Origin: Cupriavidus taiwanensis
GTDB taxonomy: Bacteria; Pseudomonadota; Gammaproteobacteria; Burkholderiales; Burkholderiaceae
Direction: 5' to 3'
Length of the DNA stretch: 64,000 nucleotides
NCBI RefSeq assembly: GCF_900250115.1
Contig: NZ_LT984804.1
Location: 558,001-622,000 of the forward strand
Shown: positions 17,833-29,920 of the stretch, piece by piece
Numbering within the stretch: the stretch's first letter is position 1
How the letters are laid out: every line of letters starts with the position of its first letter
The notes under the pieces: model-generated
The model's input: only the letters and a program-made list of their open reading frames with translations
What the model was told of the DNA's origin: nothing
Databases searched by the model: none
Program-made: the position numbers and the translations under genes

Positions 17833-18178
17833 GATGGTACCTCCTTGGTAACGCGCGCCAGCGTGAGGACGTCAGGGGTGATTTAGCAATCGACATGCCC
17901 AAGCAATTTCTCGCCGCTGGTTGCCGAACTCCGAAGCACGCAATCACGGCGGCGAAGCGTGTCAGTAACCGGCTCGACCGGTGCCTGCGCGCGACGGAAT
18001 GGATTGCAAGGCGCGTAGCAGAATTTGCCAGGCGAGCGCTTCTGGCCTCCGTTTCTCGTGCCGGCGCAGGGTGGAGCCCTTGGGAATGTGCCTTGCAGCG
18101 GCGGTACTCCGACTGCCCCCCGAGGTGGCTCCGGCTTCATGTGGAGGGCACCATGGAAGGACATGCGCCTGCGCCCGC
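17833..18178. other. Gap between the GST and cusF-like genes, no gene seen
   Basis: About 346 bp. Open frames here have no family character and look like chance frames in GC-rich DNA. No RNA gene, strong terminator or repeat was found. Confidence 0.5.
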
Positions 18179-18532
18179 CTACCTGGGCTGCATGTCGATG
18201 ACGGTCGGCTTGCCGTCGACCTTGTCGAACGTGACGGAAACCGGGTCGCCTTCCTTGAAGTTCTTCAGCGCGGCGCGGTCCTTGACCGGGAACGCCATGG
18301 TCATGGCGGACATGCCGAGGTTCTCGATGGGGCCGTGCCTGAGCGTGACCTTGCCGGTCGACGCATCGATCTTCTTGATCTCGGCTGGAACAGGTTGAGA
18401 GGCCTGCTTCGACGCGGCGGCAGGCTTGTTGTCCATGCCCTGCATAGGATGGCCGTCCATGGATCCCGCTGCGAATGCGGTGGAGGCGGCCACGAGGGTG
18501 AGCGCGAGTGCGAGAGTCTTGGCGGTTTTCAT
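18179..18532 (-). CDS. cusF: CusF-like periplasmic copper/silver-binding protein
   Basis: A 117-residue exported protein with a cleavable signal peptide ([20 protein letters not shown], then AAG). The mature part ends in the CusF barrel with the metal site region [18 protein letters not shown]. It keeps the His and the MxM methionines, but the Trp that caps Cu(I) in E. coli CusF appears to be replaced by Met. CusF binds Cu(I) or Ag(I) in the periplasm and hands it to CusB. Its ATG overlaps the cusA stop codon by four bases (ATGA), so it is the last gene of the operon and translationally coupled. Confidence 0.88.
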   Translation of the reverse strand: MKTAKTLALALTLVAASTAFAAGSMDGHPMQGMDNKPAAASKQASQPVPAEIKKIDASTGKVTLRHGPIENLGMSAMTMAFPVKDRAALKNFKEGDPVSVTFDKVDGKPTVIDMQPR

Positions 18533-21500
18533 TGCGATTCGTCCTGAAGTGAAGGGTGGGTGGAAACTGGGGCAACAGGGGCAACCCGGGTCTGCCGTCG
18601 GCGTATCAGCCAATACACCGCCGGCACGACAAGCAGGGACAGCAATGGGGCAGTCACCATGCCGCCGACGATCGGCGCGGCAATGCGCTGCATCAGTTCC
18701 GAGCCGGTGCCGTGCGACCACATGATGGGAAGCAGGCCGCCGAGAATGACGGCGACCGTCATGGCCTTGGGGCGTACGCGCTGCACCGCCCCTTCGCGGA
18801 TCGCGTCGAGAAGCGCTGACGGCGTGGTTTCGCCACGGTTTTCGCGTTGGTTCCAGGCTTGCTTCAGATAGAGCAGCATGATGACACCGAACTCCGCCGC
18901 TACGCCGGCCAGCGCAATGAAGCCGACCACGCCGGCGACGGAGAGGTTGTAGCCCAGCAGATAGAGCAGCCAGAAGCCGCCGATCAGGGCAAGGGGCAGT
19001 GTGCCCATGATCAGCATCGCCTCGTCGAGGCGGCCGAAGATCAGGTAGAGCAGCACGAAGATGATCAGCAGCGTGAACGGCACCACGACCTTGAGCCTGG
19101 CCGTTGCCCGCTCCAAATACTCGAACTGCCCCGACCAGCTCAGCGAGTAGCCCGCGGGCATTGGTACCGCCTTTGCCACCGCGGCCTGCATCTCGCGCAC
19201 GGCCGAACGGAGATCTCGTCCGCGAATATCGACATAGACCCAGCCGGACAGGCGCGCATTCTCGCTGCGCAACATCGGCGGGCCTGGCACCACTTCGATG
19301 CGCGCCACGTCCGCAAGCGTGATCTGCAGTCCCTTGTCCGTGACGATGGGCAGCGCGCGCAATTGCTCGATGGAATCGCGATAGTCGCGCGGGTAGCGGA
19401 CGTTGATCGGAAAGCGTGCCAGCCCGTCGACCACTTCACCGACATTCTCGCCCCCGATCGCCGATGACACGATACTCTGCACGTCCTCGATATTGAGGCC
19501 GTACCGGCCGGCGGAACCACGGTCGATCTTCACGTCGATATAGCGGCCGCCGGTGAGGCGTTCGGCAAGCGCCGAGGTGACACCCGGTACCGTCCTGACG
19601 GCGTCTTCTATCCTTGTGGCAAGCCTGTCGATTTCCTTCAGGTCCGCGCCGGCGACCTTGATGCCCACCGGACTCTTGATACCCGTGGCGAGCATGTCGA
19701 TGCGGTTGCGTATCGGCGGCACCCAGATGTTCGACAAGCCAGGCACCCTGACCACGCGATCCAGTTCCTCCACCAGCCTGTCGGTCGTCATGCCAGGCCG
19801 CCACTGATCCCGGGGCTTGAAGCGGATGGTGGTTTCGAACATTTCGATAGGTGCCGGATCGGTGGCGGTATCGGCGCGGCCTGCCTTGCCGAAGACGGTC
19901 GCGACCTCGGGCACGGCCTTGATGAGGCGATCGGTCTGTTGCAAGAGCTGCGCCGCCTTGCCGACGGACAGGCCCGGCAACGCCGATGGCATGTACAGCA
20001 GGTCTCCCTCATCGAGCGGCGGCATGAACTCCCCGCCGATGCGCAGGATGGGCCAGGCGGTTGCCGCCAGCAGCAGTACCGCGATCGCGATGGTGGTCCT
20101 GGGATACGAGAGCACTCTGGCAAGCAAGGGCTGGTAGGCACGGATCAGCCACCGGCTGAGCGGATTGGCCTGTTCCGGCGGAATCCTGCCGCGGATCATG
20201 TAGCCCATCAGCACGGGCACCAGCGTGACCGACAGGCCGGCAGCGGCCGCCATGGAGTAGGTCTTGGTAAACGCGAGCGGCGAGAACAGCCGCCCCTCCT
20301 GCGCTTCCAGCGTGAATACGGGAATGAACGAGAGCGTGATGATCAGCAGCGAGAAGAACAGGGCCGGGCCCACCTCCGCTGCGGAATCGCCGATGACGCG
20401 CCATCGCTGCTCGGTGGTCGGTTCCCGTCCCGGGTTGTCGGCGTGCCAGTGTTCCAGGTGCTTGTGGGCATTCTCGATCATCACCACCGCCGCATCGACC
20501 ATTGCGCCAATGGCGATGGCGATGCCGCCAAGCGACATGATGTTGGCATTCACCCCCTGGTAGCGCATCACCAGAAACGCGGCCAGCACGCCGAGCGGCA
20601 GCGAGACGATGGCAACCAGCGCGGACCGCAGGTGAAACAGGAACAGCAGGCACACCAGCGCCACCACGACGAATTCCTCGATCAGCTTGCCTGTCAGGTT
20701 ATCCACCGCACGCTGGATCAGCGCCGAGCGATCGTAGGTCGTCACCACCTCCACGCCGTTGGGCAGGCTCGTTTGCAAGGTGGCAAGCCTGGCCTTGACC
20801 GCGTCGATGGTCTCGAGCGCATTCTTGCCGGAACGCATCACGATGACGCCGCCCGCGACTTCGCCCTGACCGTCGAGTTCCGCGATGCCGCGCCGCATTT
20901 CCGGCCCGAGCTGGATGGTGGCGACGTCTCCCAGCCGTACCGGGATGCCGGCCTCGCTGGTGCGCAGCGGAATCTGGCGGAAGTCGTCGAGCGTCTTCAG
21001 GTAGCCGCTGGCGCGCACCATGTATTCGGCTTCGCCCAGCTCCAGCACCGAGCCGCCGGTTTCCTGGTTCGCGCCTTTGAGCGCCGCCAGCACCTTGCCC
21101 TGCGACAGGTTATAGGCCCGCAGCCGGTCCGGCATCAGCACGATCTGGTACTGCCTGACCATGCCCCCCAGCGACGCGACTTCGGCCACATTCGGCAGCG
21201 ACTTGAGCTCGAAGCGCAGGAACCAGTCCTGCAAGGCGCGCAACTGGCTGAGGTCGTGCTGCCCGCTCCGGTCGACCAGGGCGTACTCGTAGATCCAGCC
21301 TACGCCGGTCGCATCCGGGCCAAGCGCCGGCCTGGCGCCGGCGGGCAGCCGGGATTGCACCTGGTTCAGGTATTCCAGCACGCGCGAGCGCGCCCAGTAG
21401 AGATCGGTGCCGTCCTCGAACAACACATAGACATAGGAGTCACCGAAGAACGAATAGCCGCGCACGGCCCTGGCGCCAGGCACGGACAGCATCGTCGTGG

Positions 21501-21708
21501 TGAGGGGATAGGTGACCTGGTTTTCAACGATCTGCGGGGCCTGGCCGGGAAATGGCGTGCGGACGATCACCTGCACGTCGGACAGGTCCGGCAGCGCGTC
21601 GAGCGGCGTGCTGCGCACGGCCCCCAAGCCCCAGGCGGTCAGCACGGCAGTGGCCAGCAGCACCAGCAAGCGGTTGCGGATCGAGGCCAGGATAAGCCGC
21701 GCGATCAT
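18529..21708 (-). CDS. cusA: CusA-like heavy-metal RND efflux pump
   Basis: A 1059-residue inner-membrane pump of the HME-RND class that drives Cu(I)/Ag(I) export with the proton gradient. It starts [20 protein letters not shown] and shows family signatures [32 protein letters not shown] in TM4 and [20 protein letters not shown]. The start at 21708 overlaps the cusB stop by four bases (ATGA); a longer upstream frame runs through cusB in another frame and is spurious. Its own stop overlaps the cusF start in the same way. It works with CusB and CusC as a tripartite pump. Specificity for Cu/Ag rather than Zn/Co is inferred from the CusF partners. Confidence 0.92.
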   Translation of the reverse strand: MIARLILASIRNRLLVLLATAVLTAWGLGAVRSTPLDALPDLSDVQVIVRTPFPGQAPQIVENQVTYPLTTTMLSVPGARAVRGYSFFGDSYVYVLFEDGTDLYWARSRVLEYLNQVQSRLPAGARPALGPDATGVGWIYEYALVDRSGQHDLSQLRALQDWFLRFELKSLPNVAEVASLGGMVRQYQIVLMPDRLRAYNLSQGKVLAALKGANQETGGSVLELGEAEYMVRASGYLKTLDDFRQIPLRTSEAGIPVRLGDVATIQLGPEMRRGIAELDGQGEVAGGVIVMRSGKNALETIDAVKARLATLQTSLPNGVEVVTTYDRSALIQRAVDNLTGKLIEEFVVVALVCLLFLFHLRSALVAIVSLPLGVLAAFLVMRYQGVNANIMSLGGIAIAIGAMVDAAVVMIENAHKHLEHWHADNPGREPTTEQRWRVIGDSAAEVGPALFFSLLIITLSFIPVFTLEAQEGRLFSPLAFTKTYSMAAAAGLSVTLVPVLMGYMIRGRIPPEQANPLSRWLIRAYQPLLARVLSYPRTTIAIAVLLLAATAWPILRIGGEFMPPLDEGDLLYMPSALPGLSVGKAAQLLQQTDRLIKAVPEVATVFGKAGRADTATDPAPIEMFETTIRFKPRDQWRPGMTTDRLVEELDRVVRVPGLSNIWVPPIRNRIDMLATGIKSPVGIKVAGADLKEIDRLATRIEDAVRTVPGVTSALAERLTGGRYIDVKIDRGSAGRYGLNIEDVQSIVSSAIGGENVGEVVDGLARFPINVRYPRDYRDSIEQLRALPIVTDKGLQITLADVARIEVVPGPPMLRSENARLSGWVYVDIRGRDLRSAVREMQAAVAKAVPMPAGYSLSWSGQFEYLERATARLKVVVPFTLLIIFVLLYLIFGRLDEAMLIMGTLPLALIGGFWLLYLLGYNLSVAGVVGFIALAGVAAEFGVIMLLYLKQAWNQRENRGETTPSALLDAIREGAVQRVRPKAMTVAVILGGLLPIMWSHGTGSELMQRIAAPIVGGMVTAPLLSLLVVPAVYWLIRRRQTRVAPVAPVSTHPSLQDESQ

Positions 21709-23249
21709 GGCCTGGCTCCCGGGGCGGAAGCGGCGGGCTCGACCGATGACAGCGTTGCCGCACCGTCGCGGTCGAGCCGAAAGCGGAAGCGGATGCGGTC
21801 GCCGGGCTTGAAGCCTTTCGGCATGCCGGAAGCGGGTGCGGCAAAGTCCATGGTCATGGCGCCCCAACTGGCCGACGGGATCGGCTCGTGCGAAATCGTC
21901 ATGCCTTCCGCGCTGACCGCCTCCACGCGTCCGGTGCCTTCGTGCTCCGGCCCTGCGCCGGCGCCCGCCCGCGCGGCGGATGCTGCGGTCATGCGCTGCG
22001 TGGCACCGCGCAGGCTGGCCTCGGAATCGAGCAGGAACTGGCCGGATACCGCCACCTTCTGTCCGGCCTCGAGGCCATCGAGCACTTCGGTCTGTCCGGC
22101 GGAAGCGATCCCGGTCTTGACCTCGACCGGACTGAAGCCACCGGCACCGGTCGCCACCATGACGAGGGTGCGCGTTCCGGTGCGGATCAGCGACTCGGTC
22201 GGCACCAGCAGCCGGTCCGGGCCAGGTGCGGCCTCGAAGCGGGCCGCCACGAACATGCCCGGCAACAGCTGACGTCCCTGGTTCTGCAGTTCGATCCGCA
22301 CCCTGACGGTACGGGTGGCGGGGCTGATGTCGGGCAGGATGGCGTCGACCTTGCCGGTCAGCGTCAGTCCCGGCAGCGCGGCCGCGACCGCAGACACCGC
22401 CTGTCCCGGCCGTAGCCCTGCGACATGGGTCTCCGGCACATCGGCCAGCACCCATACCGTCGCCAGGCTGGCAAGGCGAAACAGCGTGGTGCCGGCAGAG
22501 ACCGTCATGCCGTCGCGCGCACCGACCTCGGTGACGATCCCGTCCACGGGACTGGTGATGGCAAGCCGCGGCTGCAGCTTGCCGGTGTCCTGCACCAGGC
22601 GGATGTGGCTGTCGGTCATGCCGGCCTGCCGCATGCGGGCGATCGCGGCCTCGCGCAAATCGCCCTGCAGGCTGGTGCCCATGCGGCTCACCGCCAGGTA
22701 TTCCTCTTGCGCGGCAACCCATTCCGGCGCGTAGATCTGCGCCAGTAGCTGGCCTTTGCGCACCGGATCCAGCGTGGTCCTGGCATAGGCGTGCTCGACG
22801 AACCCGGTGGTACGGGCCTGCAGCACTTCGATGCCGCGCTCGTTGAGCGCGACATTGCCGGGGACTTCGAGCGCGGATGCGAGCGGGCCGGCTTTTACTT
22901 CCGCCGTGCGCACGCCAAGGTTCTGGGTCACGCGGCTGTCGATGCTGACGGTCGCGCCGCCGCCGGCTTCCTCGTACACGGGCGACAGCGGCATGTCCAT
23001 GAAGGGCGACTTGCCGGGTTTGTCGAAGCGCTGGCCCGGCACCATCGGATCATGCCAGTAGAGGATGCGCTTGCCGGTGCCCGGATCGATATCGCCGGCC
23101 TTCAGGTTGGCGCCATCGCTGCCGCTGGCCGGCATGTCGGACGCGGCGATGTGCCGGCGTCCCTGTTGATGGCCGAGATAATAGGCACCGCCCGCGCTTG
23201 CCAGCACGAACAGGACCGCCATGGTCCGTGCAATCACGGTCTTTTTCAT
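21705..23249 (-). CDS. cusB: CusB-like membrane fusion protein with C-terminal CusF domain
   Basis: A 514-residue periplasmic adaptor with an N-terminal membrane anchor ([20 protein letters not shown]). Next comes a heavy-metal-binding segment ([10 protein letters not shown] ... [10 protein letters not shown]), then the usual lipoyl, hairpin and barrel domains. The last ~80 residues form a second CusF-like domain, [19 protein letters not shown], which retains the Trp and MxM ligands. This fusion is longer than E. coli CusB and puts a metal chaperone module directly on the adaptor. Start and stop overlap cusC and cusA by four bases each. Confidence 0.92.
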   Translation of the reverse strand: MKKTVIARTMAVLFVLASAGGAYYLGHQQGRRHIAASDMPASGSDGANLKAGDIDPGTGKRILYWHDPMVPGQRFDKPGKSPFMDMPLSPVYEEAGGGATVSIDSRVTQNLGVRTAEVKAGPLASALEVPGNVALNERGIEVLQARTTGFVEHAYARTTLDPVRKGQLLAQIYAPEWVAAQEEYLAVSRMGTSLQGDLREAAIARMRQAGMTDSHIRLVQDTGKLQPRLAITSPVDGIVTEVGARDGMTVSAGTTLFRLASLATVWVLADVPETHVAGLRPGQAVSAVAAALPGLTLTGKVDAILPDISPATRTVRVRIELQNQGRQLLPGMFVAARFEAAPGPDRLLVPTESLIRTGTRTLVMVATGAGGFSPVEVKTGIASAGQTEVLDGLEAGQKVAVSGQFLLDSEASLRGATQRMTAASAARAGAGAGPEHEGTGRVEAVSAEGMTISHEPIPSASWGAMTMDFAAPASGMPKGFKPGDRIRFRFRLDRDGAATLSSVEPAASAPGARP

Positions 23250-24553
23250 GGTTGGGCTCCTTGCGCGGGCATGGCTTGCGCGGCGGTCGGCAATGGCATC
23301 AGGAACGCAAGCTCGGCCCAGAGCCTGGCGGTAGCTGCCTCCAGCCTTAGCCGTTCGAGCGAGAGTTCGAGCGCCTTGCGGCTGGCCTCCGCCACGGCGG
23401 CGAGGCTGCCGGCGCCGGTGCGATAGGCGCTCAGGGCCGCCTCGGTCTGCGCCTGCGCCAGTGGCAAGGTGGTATTGCGATAGCGCTCCAGGCGCGTCTG
23501 CCCGAGTTGCAACTCGGCCTGCTTGCCGCGCAGCTGTCCGATCAGGCCGCGGCGTACCGCTTCGGCTTGCGCCCGCGCAGCGTCGGCCTGCGCCAGCCTG
23601 GCGGCCAGTTCGCGGTCCTGGCGATGTTCCTGGTCCCAGGGCACCGGCAGCGAGACGTTCAGCGACACCATGTTGGAGTAGGCGGGACCGCGCTGGCTGT
23701 ACATCAGCTCGACGCTGACATCAGGCAGCCTGTTCTCGCGCGCGACGCGGCTTTCCGCCTCGGCCACGCCGGCCTGCGCCTGCGCGGCAGCGACGTCGGG
23801 CAGTTGCGTGGCGCCGGCAGCATCCAGGGTGTCGAGCCAGGCCGGAACCTCGAGCGCGGGGCGCTCGGCCAGCGGCAACGCCGCCGCATCGCCGACCCAC
23901 CGCCGCAGCATCGCCCGGGCCGAGGCCACCGCGGCGCGGGCTTCGTCTTCGCGATCCTGCAGTTGCTGCCATGCGATCTGGGCGGCCAGGATCTCGGCGC
24001 GTGCGCCGCGGTTGCCACGATACGCAGCCTGTGCCGCATCGATCATCAGCCTGGCCGATTGCGTCTGTTCGGCGAGCAGCTGGTGCGCGCGTTCCGCATA
24101 CCAGCGGTCCAGCCACGCCGTGGCGGTGCCGCGTTGCACGTTGGCCAGCGCCACCATGCGTTGGGCCTCGGCCGAAGACGCCTCGGCCTCGAAGCGCTCG
24201 GCGCGGGCCTGGCGCTTGGCCGGGCGGGTGAATTCCTGCATCAGGCTGAGCGACCGCATGGTCATCGAATCCGTGCCAAGCGAGAACCGGTCCGGACCAT
24301 TCGCCGGGACGTTGTTGACGCCGACCTTCAGCACCGGATCCGGCATCTGCCTGCCAGCTACGGCCATCTCGATGGCCGACTGTACGGCCGAGCGCGAGGT
24401 CTCGGCATCGGCCGAACGCGACGCGGCCAGCGCGAGCGCTTCCTGCAAGGAAAGGGCGGGCGCGGACGCTGCCCACGCCGGAGCGATCACGGCAAGCAGC
24501 GTGAGGGCGAGCGCCAGCCGGCACGCGCACCTGGTGGATAAGCGCAAATGCAT
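23246..24553 (-). CDS. cusC: CusC-like outer-membrane efflux channel (TolC family)
   Basis: A 435-residue outer-membrane factor with a signal peptide (LALALTLLAVIAPAWAAS). It shows the two-fold repeated, Ala/Gln/Arg-rich coiled-coil pattern of the TolC/OEP family, including ARAEILAAQIAWQQLQDRED and the conserved Pro-containing strand ends. It forms the exit duct for the CusBA pump. The ATG at 24553 has a GGAGG site seven bases upstream; further upstream starts have no signal peptide. It lies 72 bp after the cusD-like gene. Confidence 0.9.
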   Translation of the reverse strand: MHLRLSTRCACRLALALTLLAVIAPAWAASAPALSLQEALALAASRSADAETSRSAVQSAIEMAVAGRQMPDPVLKVGVNNVPANGPDRFSLGTDSMTMRSLSLMQEFTRPAKRQARAERFEAEASSAEAQRMVALANVQRGTATAWLDRWYAERAHQLLAEQTQSARLMIDAAQAAYRGNRGARAEILAAQIAWQQLQDREDEARAAVASARAMLRRWVGDAAALPLAERPALEVPAWLDTLDAAGATQLPDVAAAQAQAGVAEAESRVARENRLPDVSVELMYSQRGPAYSNMVSLNVSLPVPWDQEHRQDRELAARLAQADAARAQAEAVRRGLIGQLRGKQAELQLGQTRLERYRNTTLPLAQAQTEAALSAYRTGAGSLAAVAEASRKALELSLERLRLEAATARLWAELAFLMPLPTAAQAMPAQGAQP

Positions 24554-24625
24554 AAAGCCTCCGCAAAGCAACGGCCACCCTGGAGCCCATGGCTCAGGGC
24601 ACGACAACAGGCGTTGCTGCGAAGG

Positions 24626-25024
24626 CTAGGTCCGGAAACAGCAGTGAAGGATGGGGAGGGGGCGTGGCGGCGCGCGGGAAATGGCCTCGCCGGGTGTGGC
24701 GACGCGATGGGCCAGTACCGGTATCGGCGCGGGCACCACGACATTGACCAGCACCGGATGGAAGGCCGGAAGCTGGGGCGCGGCATGGTCGGCCGACTTC
24801 GAGCCGAGCTGGCAGTGCTCCTGGCACAGCCCATCGTGAACACCAGACCCGGCATGCTCGCTGGCCATGTCGGGGCAGGCCTCGGTCATGCCCGCCATCT
24901 GTTCCGTCGCGGCTAGCGAATAACGGCTGCCGTCGCAGGCGTACGCCGCCGCTGCCAGTTGCACTGTCAGGAAAGCGCTCAGCAGGAAGGCGGCCAGCCA
25001 GAGCCGACGGAAAGTCGTACGCAT
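24626..25024 (-). CDS. Small exported protein at the head of the Cus operon (CusD position)
   Basis: A 132-residue protein starting MRTTFRRLWLAAFLLSAFLT, which reads as a signal peptide or anchor ending AAAYACDG. The mature part is rich in His, Cys, Met and Pro (GVHDGLCQEHCQLG ... ILHCCFRT), fitting a metal-related periplasmic or membrane protein. It is the first gene of the minus-strand operon and holds the place of CusD/SilD-like genes in cusDCBAF clusters of Cupriavidus. I cannot assign a biochemical role. No clear ribosome site precedes the ATG. Confidence 0.6.
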   Translation of the reverse strand: MRTTFRRLWLAAFLLSAFLTVQLAAAAYACDGSRYSLAATEQMAGMTEACPDMASEHAGSGVHDGLCQEHCQLGSKSADHAAPQLPAFHPVLVNVVVPAPIPVLAHRVATPGEAISRAPPRPLPILHCCFRT

Positions 25025-25179
25025 GAGAGATGCCCGGGTTGGCAGGAATGGTAGCAGCGTTTGGCGTCCGGCGGCATAGGCCGGTTGGCGGACACCTGCA
25101 ATCCGTCCCCATCGTCGCCGCGCGGCCCTTCGCGCAGTCGATGGCATCGACCAGGCGGCAGATGACGCCCGTTTGCACC

Positions 25180-25204
25180 TTACCGGGATGTAATCGATGC
25201 GTAA
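25180..25204. promoter_or_regulatory. Candidate response-regulator site (TTAC-N6-GTAA)
   Basis: TTAC at 25180-25183 and GTAA at 25190-25193 form an inverted repeat with a six-base spacer; a second GTAA starts at 25201, one helical turn after the first. It is 155 bp upstream of the cusD-like start. Repeats of this kind are bound by OmpR-type metal response regulators, but none is encoded here. Confidence 0.35.
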
Positions 25205-25341
25205 CGTCTTGGTCAGGAACTGGCCCATACCATCGGTGGACCGGGCGGGTGCGTTGCCGAAGTCCCCTTCTGTCTGGTGTACCGACCCATACTGGTTGCA
25301 GGCATGGCCATGCGGCCGGGAGCAGTACAGCCCGGTTGCGC

Positions 25342-25372
25342 TTGACCTTGCAACGATGGGAAGGTGCAGGCT
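25342..25372 (+). promoter_or_regulatory. CueR-type (MerR family) copper promoter
   Basis: TTGACC (25342-25347) serves as -35, followed by a 19-bp spacer and CAGGCT as -10. The spacer holds the dyad ACCTTGC ... GAAGGT, nearly the canonical CueR box (ACCTTGCC ... GGCAAGGT). The over-long 19-bp spacer is a hallmark of MerR-family activated promoters. It lies about 50 bp upstream of the P-type ATPase start. Confidence 0.7.
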
Positions 25373-25424
25373 GCCGTCTCTGGGGTACGCAGTCGATGGC
25401 GGACCCGACAACCAGGTGAACAGG

Positions 25425-27701
<2,277 letters not shown>

Positions 27702-27785
27702 GGCGGATGGGTGAGGACACGGAGTGACCCTGTTTATTTTTCAGGAGTCAGGTGTAGTGATGAAGCTTTCTGGTCCAGGCGCCGC

Positions 27786-28328
27786 ATGAAAAAATCAGGC
27801 AAGCCACGCTGGCGGATCGCGGCGCTGCTTGTGCTTGGCGCGGCGATTGCCACTGCCGTTGCACTGCAGACCCGGCAGTACCTTGATACGCCCTCTGGTG
27901 CCGGCAAACAAGGCGATATGCGGCAGCTGCGCATCGATGCCACCGATCCGGTCAGCGTCGCGCAGGGTCGCAAGATCTACGCACAGCAATGCGCCGCATG
28001 CCATGGCGCCAACCTGGAGGGCCAGGCCAACTGGCGCGAGCGGCTACCGAACGGCCGCATGCCGGCACCGCCGCATGATGCGTCCGGCCATACCTGGCAC
28101 CATCCCGACGCCGTGCTGTTCGCGATCACCAGGAATGGGCTGGTAGCCGGGGTGACTGCGCCAGAGGGCTATGTCAGCGATATGCCAGCCTTCGGCCAGT
28201 CGCTGTCCGACCAGGACATTGTTGCCGTGCTGGCGTATATCAAAAGCACCTGGCCACGGAAGATGGCTGCGGCGCAGCGGGAGGTTACGGAGGCGCATGC
28301 CGTGCGGAAGCAGGGCGCTGCGCAGTAG
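27786..28328 (+). CDS. Membrane-anchored c-type cytochrome
   Basis: A 180-residue protein with an uncleaved N-terminal anchor (residues 10-27) and one haem c site, CAACH with C69, C72 and H73. A likely axial Met is M133 in DMPAFG. The fold matches small cytochrome c class I domains, facing the periplasm. It is 84 bp behind the copper ATPase on the same strand and could be part of the same transcript. Such cytochromes sit next to copper export genes in several proteobacteria, but the electron partner is unknown. The upstream in-frame extension is Arg-rich and not credible. Confidence 0.85.
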   Translation: MKKSGKPRWRIAALLVLGAAIATAVALQTRQYLDTPSGAGKQGDMRQLRIDATDPVSVAQGRKIYAQQCAACHGANLEGQANWRERLPNGRMPAPPHDASGHTWHHPDAVLFAITRNGLVAGVTAPEGYVSDMPAFGQSLSDQDIVAVLAYIKSTWPRKMAAAQREVTEAHAVRKQGAAQ

Positions 28329-28420
28329 TCGCATATCCCCGGCCACCAATCGCAGTTTCCGCCTGGCGCTGCGACGGATCCAAGCCTGACAGTGCGCACG
28401 GGCCACTGCCATCGACTGGT

Positions 28421-28478
28421 TTGATCCTTTTGAGCATGTTTTAGATTATATCTAGTCTCGAAATGAGCATTGGCTAGA
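28421..28478 (+). promoter_or_regulatory. Candidate promoter and dyad before the nitroreductase gene
   Basis: An AT-rich patch contains TTGATC (28421-28426) and ATTATA (28445-28450) with 18 bp between them, a possible promoter. The dyad TCTAG (28451-28455) and CTAGA (28474-28478) immediately follows and could be a regulator site. Found by eye. Confidence 0.35.
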
Positions 28479-28518
28479 CCTAAAGTGGAGTCTCCCAAGC
28501 TACTGAGGAGAGCCCTCC

Positions 28519-29154
28519 ATGACCAAGGAAATCATCCGGACCAATGCAGTCATCCAATGCATCTTGAGCCGTAGCGCGGCCAAGTACTACGATCCCGCCG
28601 CCGCGTTGAGCGACGACGAAATCCGCGCGCTGGTACGAATCGGCACCAGCGCGCCGACATCCTTCCACATGCAGAACTGGCGCTTCATCGCCGTGCGTTC
28701 CGCCGAGGCCAAGGCACGGCTCAGTCCGATCGCCTGGAACCAGCCCCCGATCACCGAAGCTGCCGTGACCTTCATCGTCTGTGGTCAGTTGGCCGATTCG
28801 AGCGTAATACCCGATCGCCTGGCGCCGCTGGTGGAGGCGGGCATCATGCCGGCGGAGATGGTGCCGGAATGGGAGATTCCCGCGCGCGACCTGTACATGG
28901 ATTATCCGCAGCGCCAGCGGGACGAGGCGGTACGCAGCGGCACCTTCGGCGCGGCGGCAATGATCTACGCGGCACGTTCGCTGGGCCTGGGTTCGACGCC
29001 GATGATTGGTTTCGATGCCGAAGCGGTGCACCGCGAGTTCGGACTGGCCAGGAACGAAGTGCCAGTCATGCTGTTGTCCGTGGGCGCAGAGCGCACCGGA
29101 AACTGGCCGCAAAAACCGCGCCTGCCGGTGGCCGATGTGCTGGACCTGGTATAA
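28519..29154 (+). CDS. Nitroreductase-family flavoprotein
   Basis: A 211-residue FMN-dependent nitroreductase-like protein. The family's N-terminal S-x-R/K-x-Y/F element appears as LSRSAAKYYDP, followed by APTSFHMQNWRFIAV for FMN binding and a C-terminal GLGSTPMIGFDAEAVHREFG segment. Members reduce quinones, nitro compounds or act as NAD(P)H:flavin oxidoreductases. It has a GAGGAGAG ribosome site and is followed after 63 bp by an AhpD-like gene and then an AraC regulator, all on one strand. The set looks like a small stress or detoxification cassette. The substrate is unknown. Confidence 0.87.
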   Translation: MTKEIIRTNAVIQCILSRSAAKYYDPAAALSDDEIRALVRIGTSAPTSFHMQNWRFIAVRSAEAKARLSPIAWNQPPITEAAVTFIVCGQLADSSVIPDRLAPLVEAGIMPAEMVPEWEIPARDLYMDYPQRQRDEAVRSGTFGAAAMIYAARSLGLGSTPMIGFDAEAVHREFGLARNEVPVMLLSVGAERTGNWPQKPRLPVADVLDLV

Positions 29155-29217
29155 GCGGCGCGCCGCCGCACATGGATTTTCCCAAACTGGTGAAGCCAGT
29201 AACTTACAGAGACTACG

Positions 29218-29763
29218 ATGCCAAGAACTGCTGCCCTGAAGCCGGAACAAGTGCCGGCCGATTCGAAACCGACCCTCGATGCGTTCACCAGGAACATGGG
29301 ATTCACCCCGAACATGATGGCGACGTTCGCCCAGAGTCCGATCGCGTTCAACGCATGGGCCACCCTGCTGGGCTCGCTGAGCAAGGCGCTCGACGTGAAG
29401 ACGCGTGATAGCATCGGCCTCGCCGTGTCCGAAGTGAACGGCTGCAATTACTGCCTGACGGTTCACAGCTTTACCGCCGAGCATATGGCCAGGCTGGCGC
29501 CCGATGAGATCGTTCTCGCCCGGAAGGGCCATGCCAGCGATCCGAAGCGCGACGCCGCGGTCCGGTTTGCGCGCAAAGTCATCGAGACCCGCGGCAACGT
29601 CGGCGACGCTGACTTCCAGGCCGTCCGCGAGGCTGGCTACACCGATGCGCACATCATGGAAATCGTCGCGCTGGTTGCCATGTATTCCCTCACCAACTTC
29701 ATCAATAACGTGTTTGATCCCGAAAAGGACTTTCCTGCCGTTGCGCCGGCCGGCTCGATCTGA
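29218..29763 (+). CDS. AhpD-like / carboxymuconolactone decarboxylase family peroxidase-related protein
   Basis: A 181-residue all-helical protein with the redox motif EVNGCNYCLTVHSF: C76, C79 and H83, the CxxC-x3-H arrangement of AhpD-like alkylhydroperoxidases. Such proteins reduce peroxides through the vicinal thiols. The C-terminus (IVALVAMYSLTNFINN) is typical of the uncharacterised peroxidase-related subgroup. It lies 63 bp behind the nitroreductase gene and probably shares its transcript. Confidence 0.87.
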   Translation: MPRTAALKPEQVPADSKPTLDAFTRNMGFTPNMMATFAQSPIAFNAWATLLGSLSKALDVKTRDSIGLAVSEVNGCNYCLTVHSFTAEHMARLAPDEIVLARKGHASDPKRDAAVRFARKVIETRGNVGDADFQAVREAGYTDAHIMEIVALVAMYSLTNFINNVFDPEKDFPAVAPAGSI

Positions 29764-29920
29764 CGCGGTCCGCTCGCATCGATTCGTCTCCGGTTGGTGC
29801 GAGCACCCTGCCCAAGCCTGGAGGTACCAGGGAAAGATTCCCGGGATACTGAAAAGCCAGCGAGGGACCGTCGTGCAATTGCCATAACATGCGTGATCGT
29901 TTCAGGTTCCCGAGATCCTA

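Larger units (their letters stand above)
25025..25424. promoter_or_regulatory. Divergent control region between the Cus operon and the P-type ATPase
   Basis: About 400 bp without a convincing gene. It carries a CueR-like operator at 25342-25372 facing the ATPase gene, and a dyad TTAC-N6-GTAA at 25180-25193 with a further GTAA 11 bp on, a spacing that would suit an OmpR-family response regulator such as CopR/CusR. The remainder shows no clear elements. Confidence 0.5.

Noticed and set aside
17833..18178. Small plus-strand gene before cusF (start near 17895)
   Set aside because: It runs antisense through cusF, with Arg-rich composition and no ribosome site.
18529..22722. Extended cusA frame of about 1400 codons
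   Set aside because: The upstream third is an Arg/Gly/Pro-rich shadow of cusB; the cusA start at 21708 matches the family and the four-base overlap with cusB.
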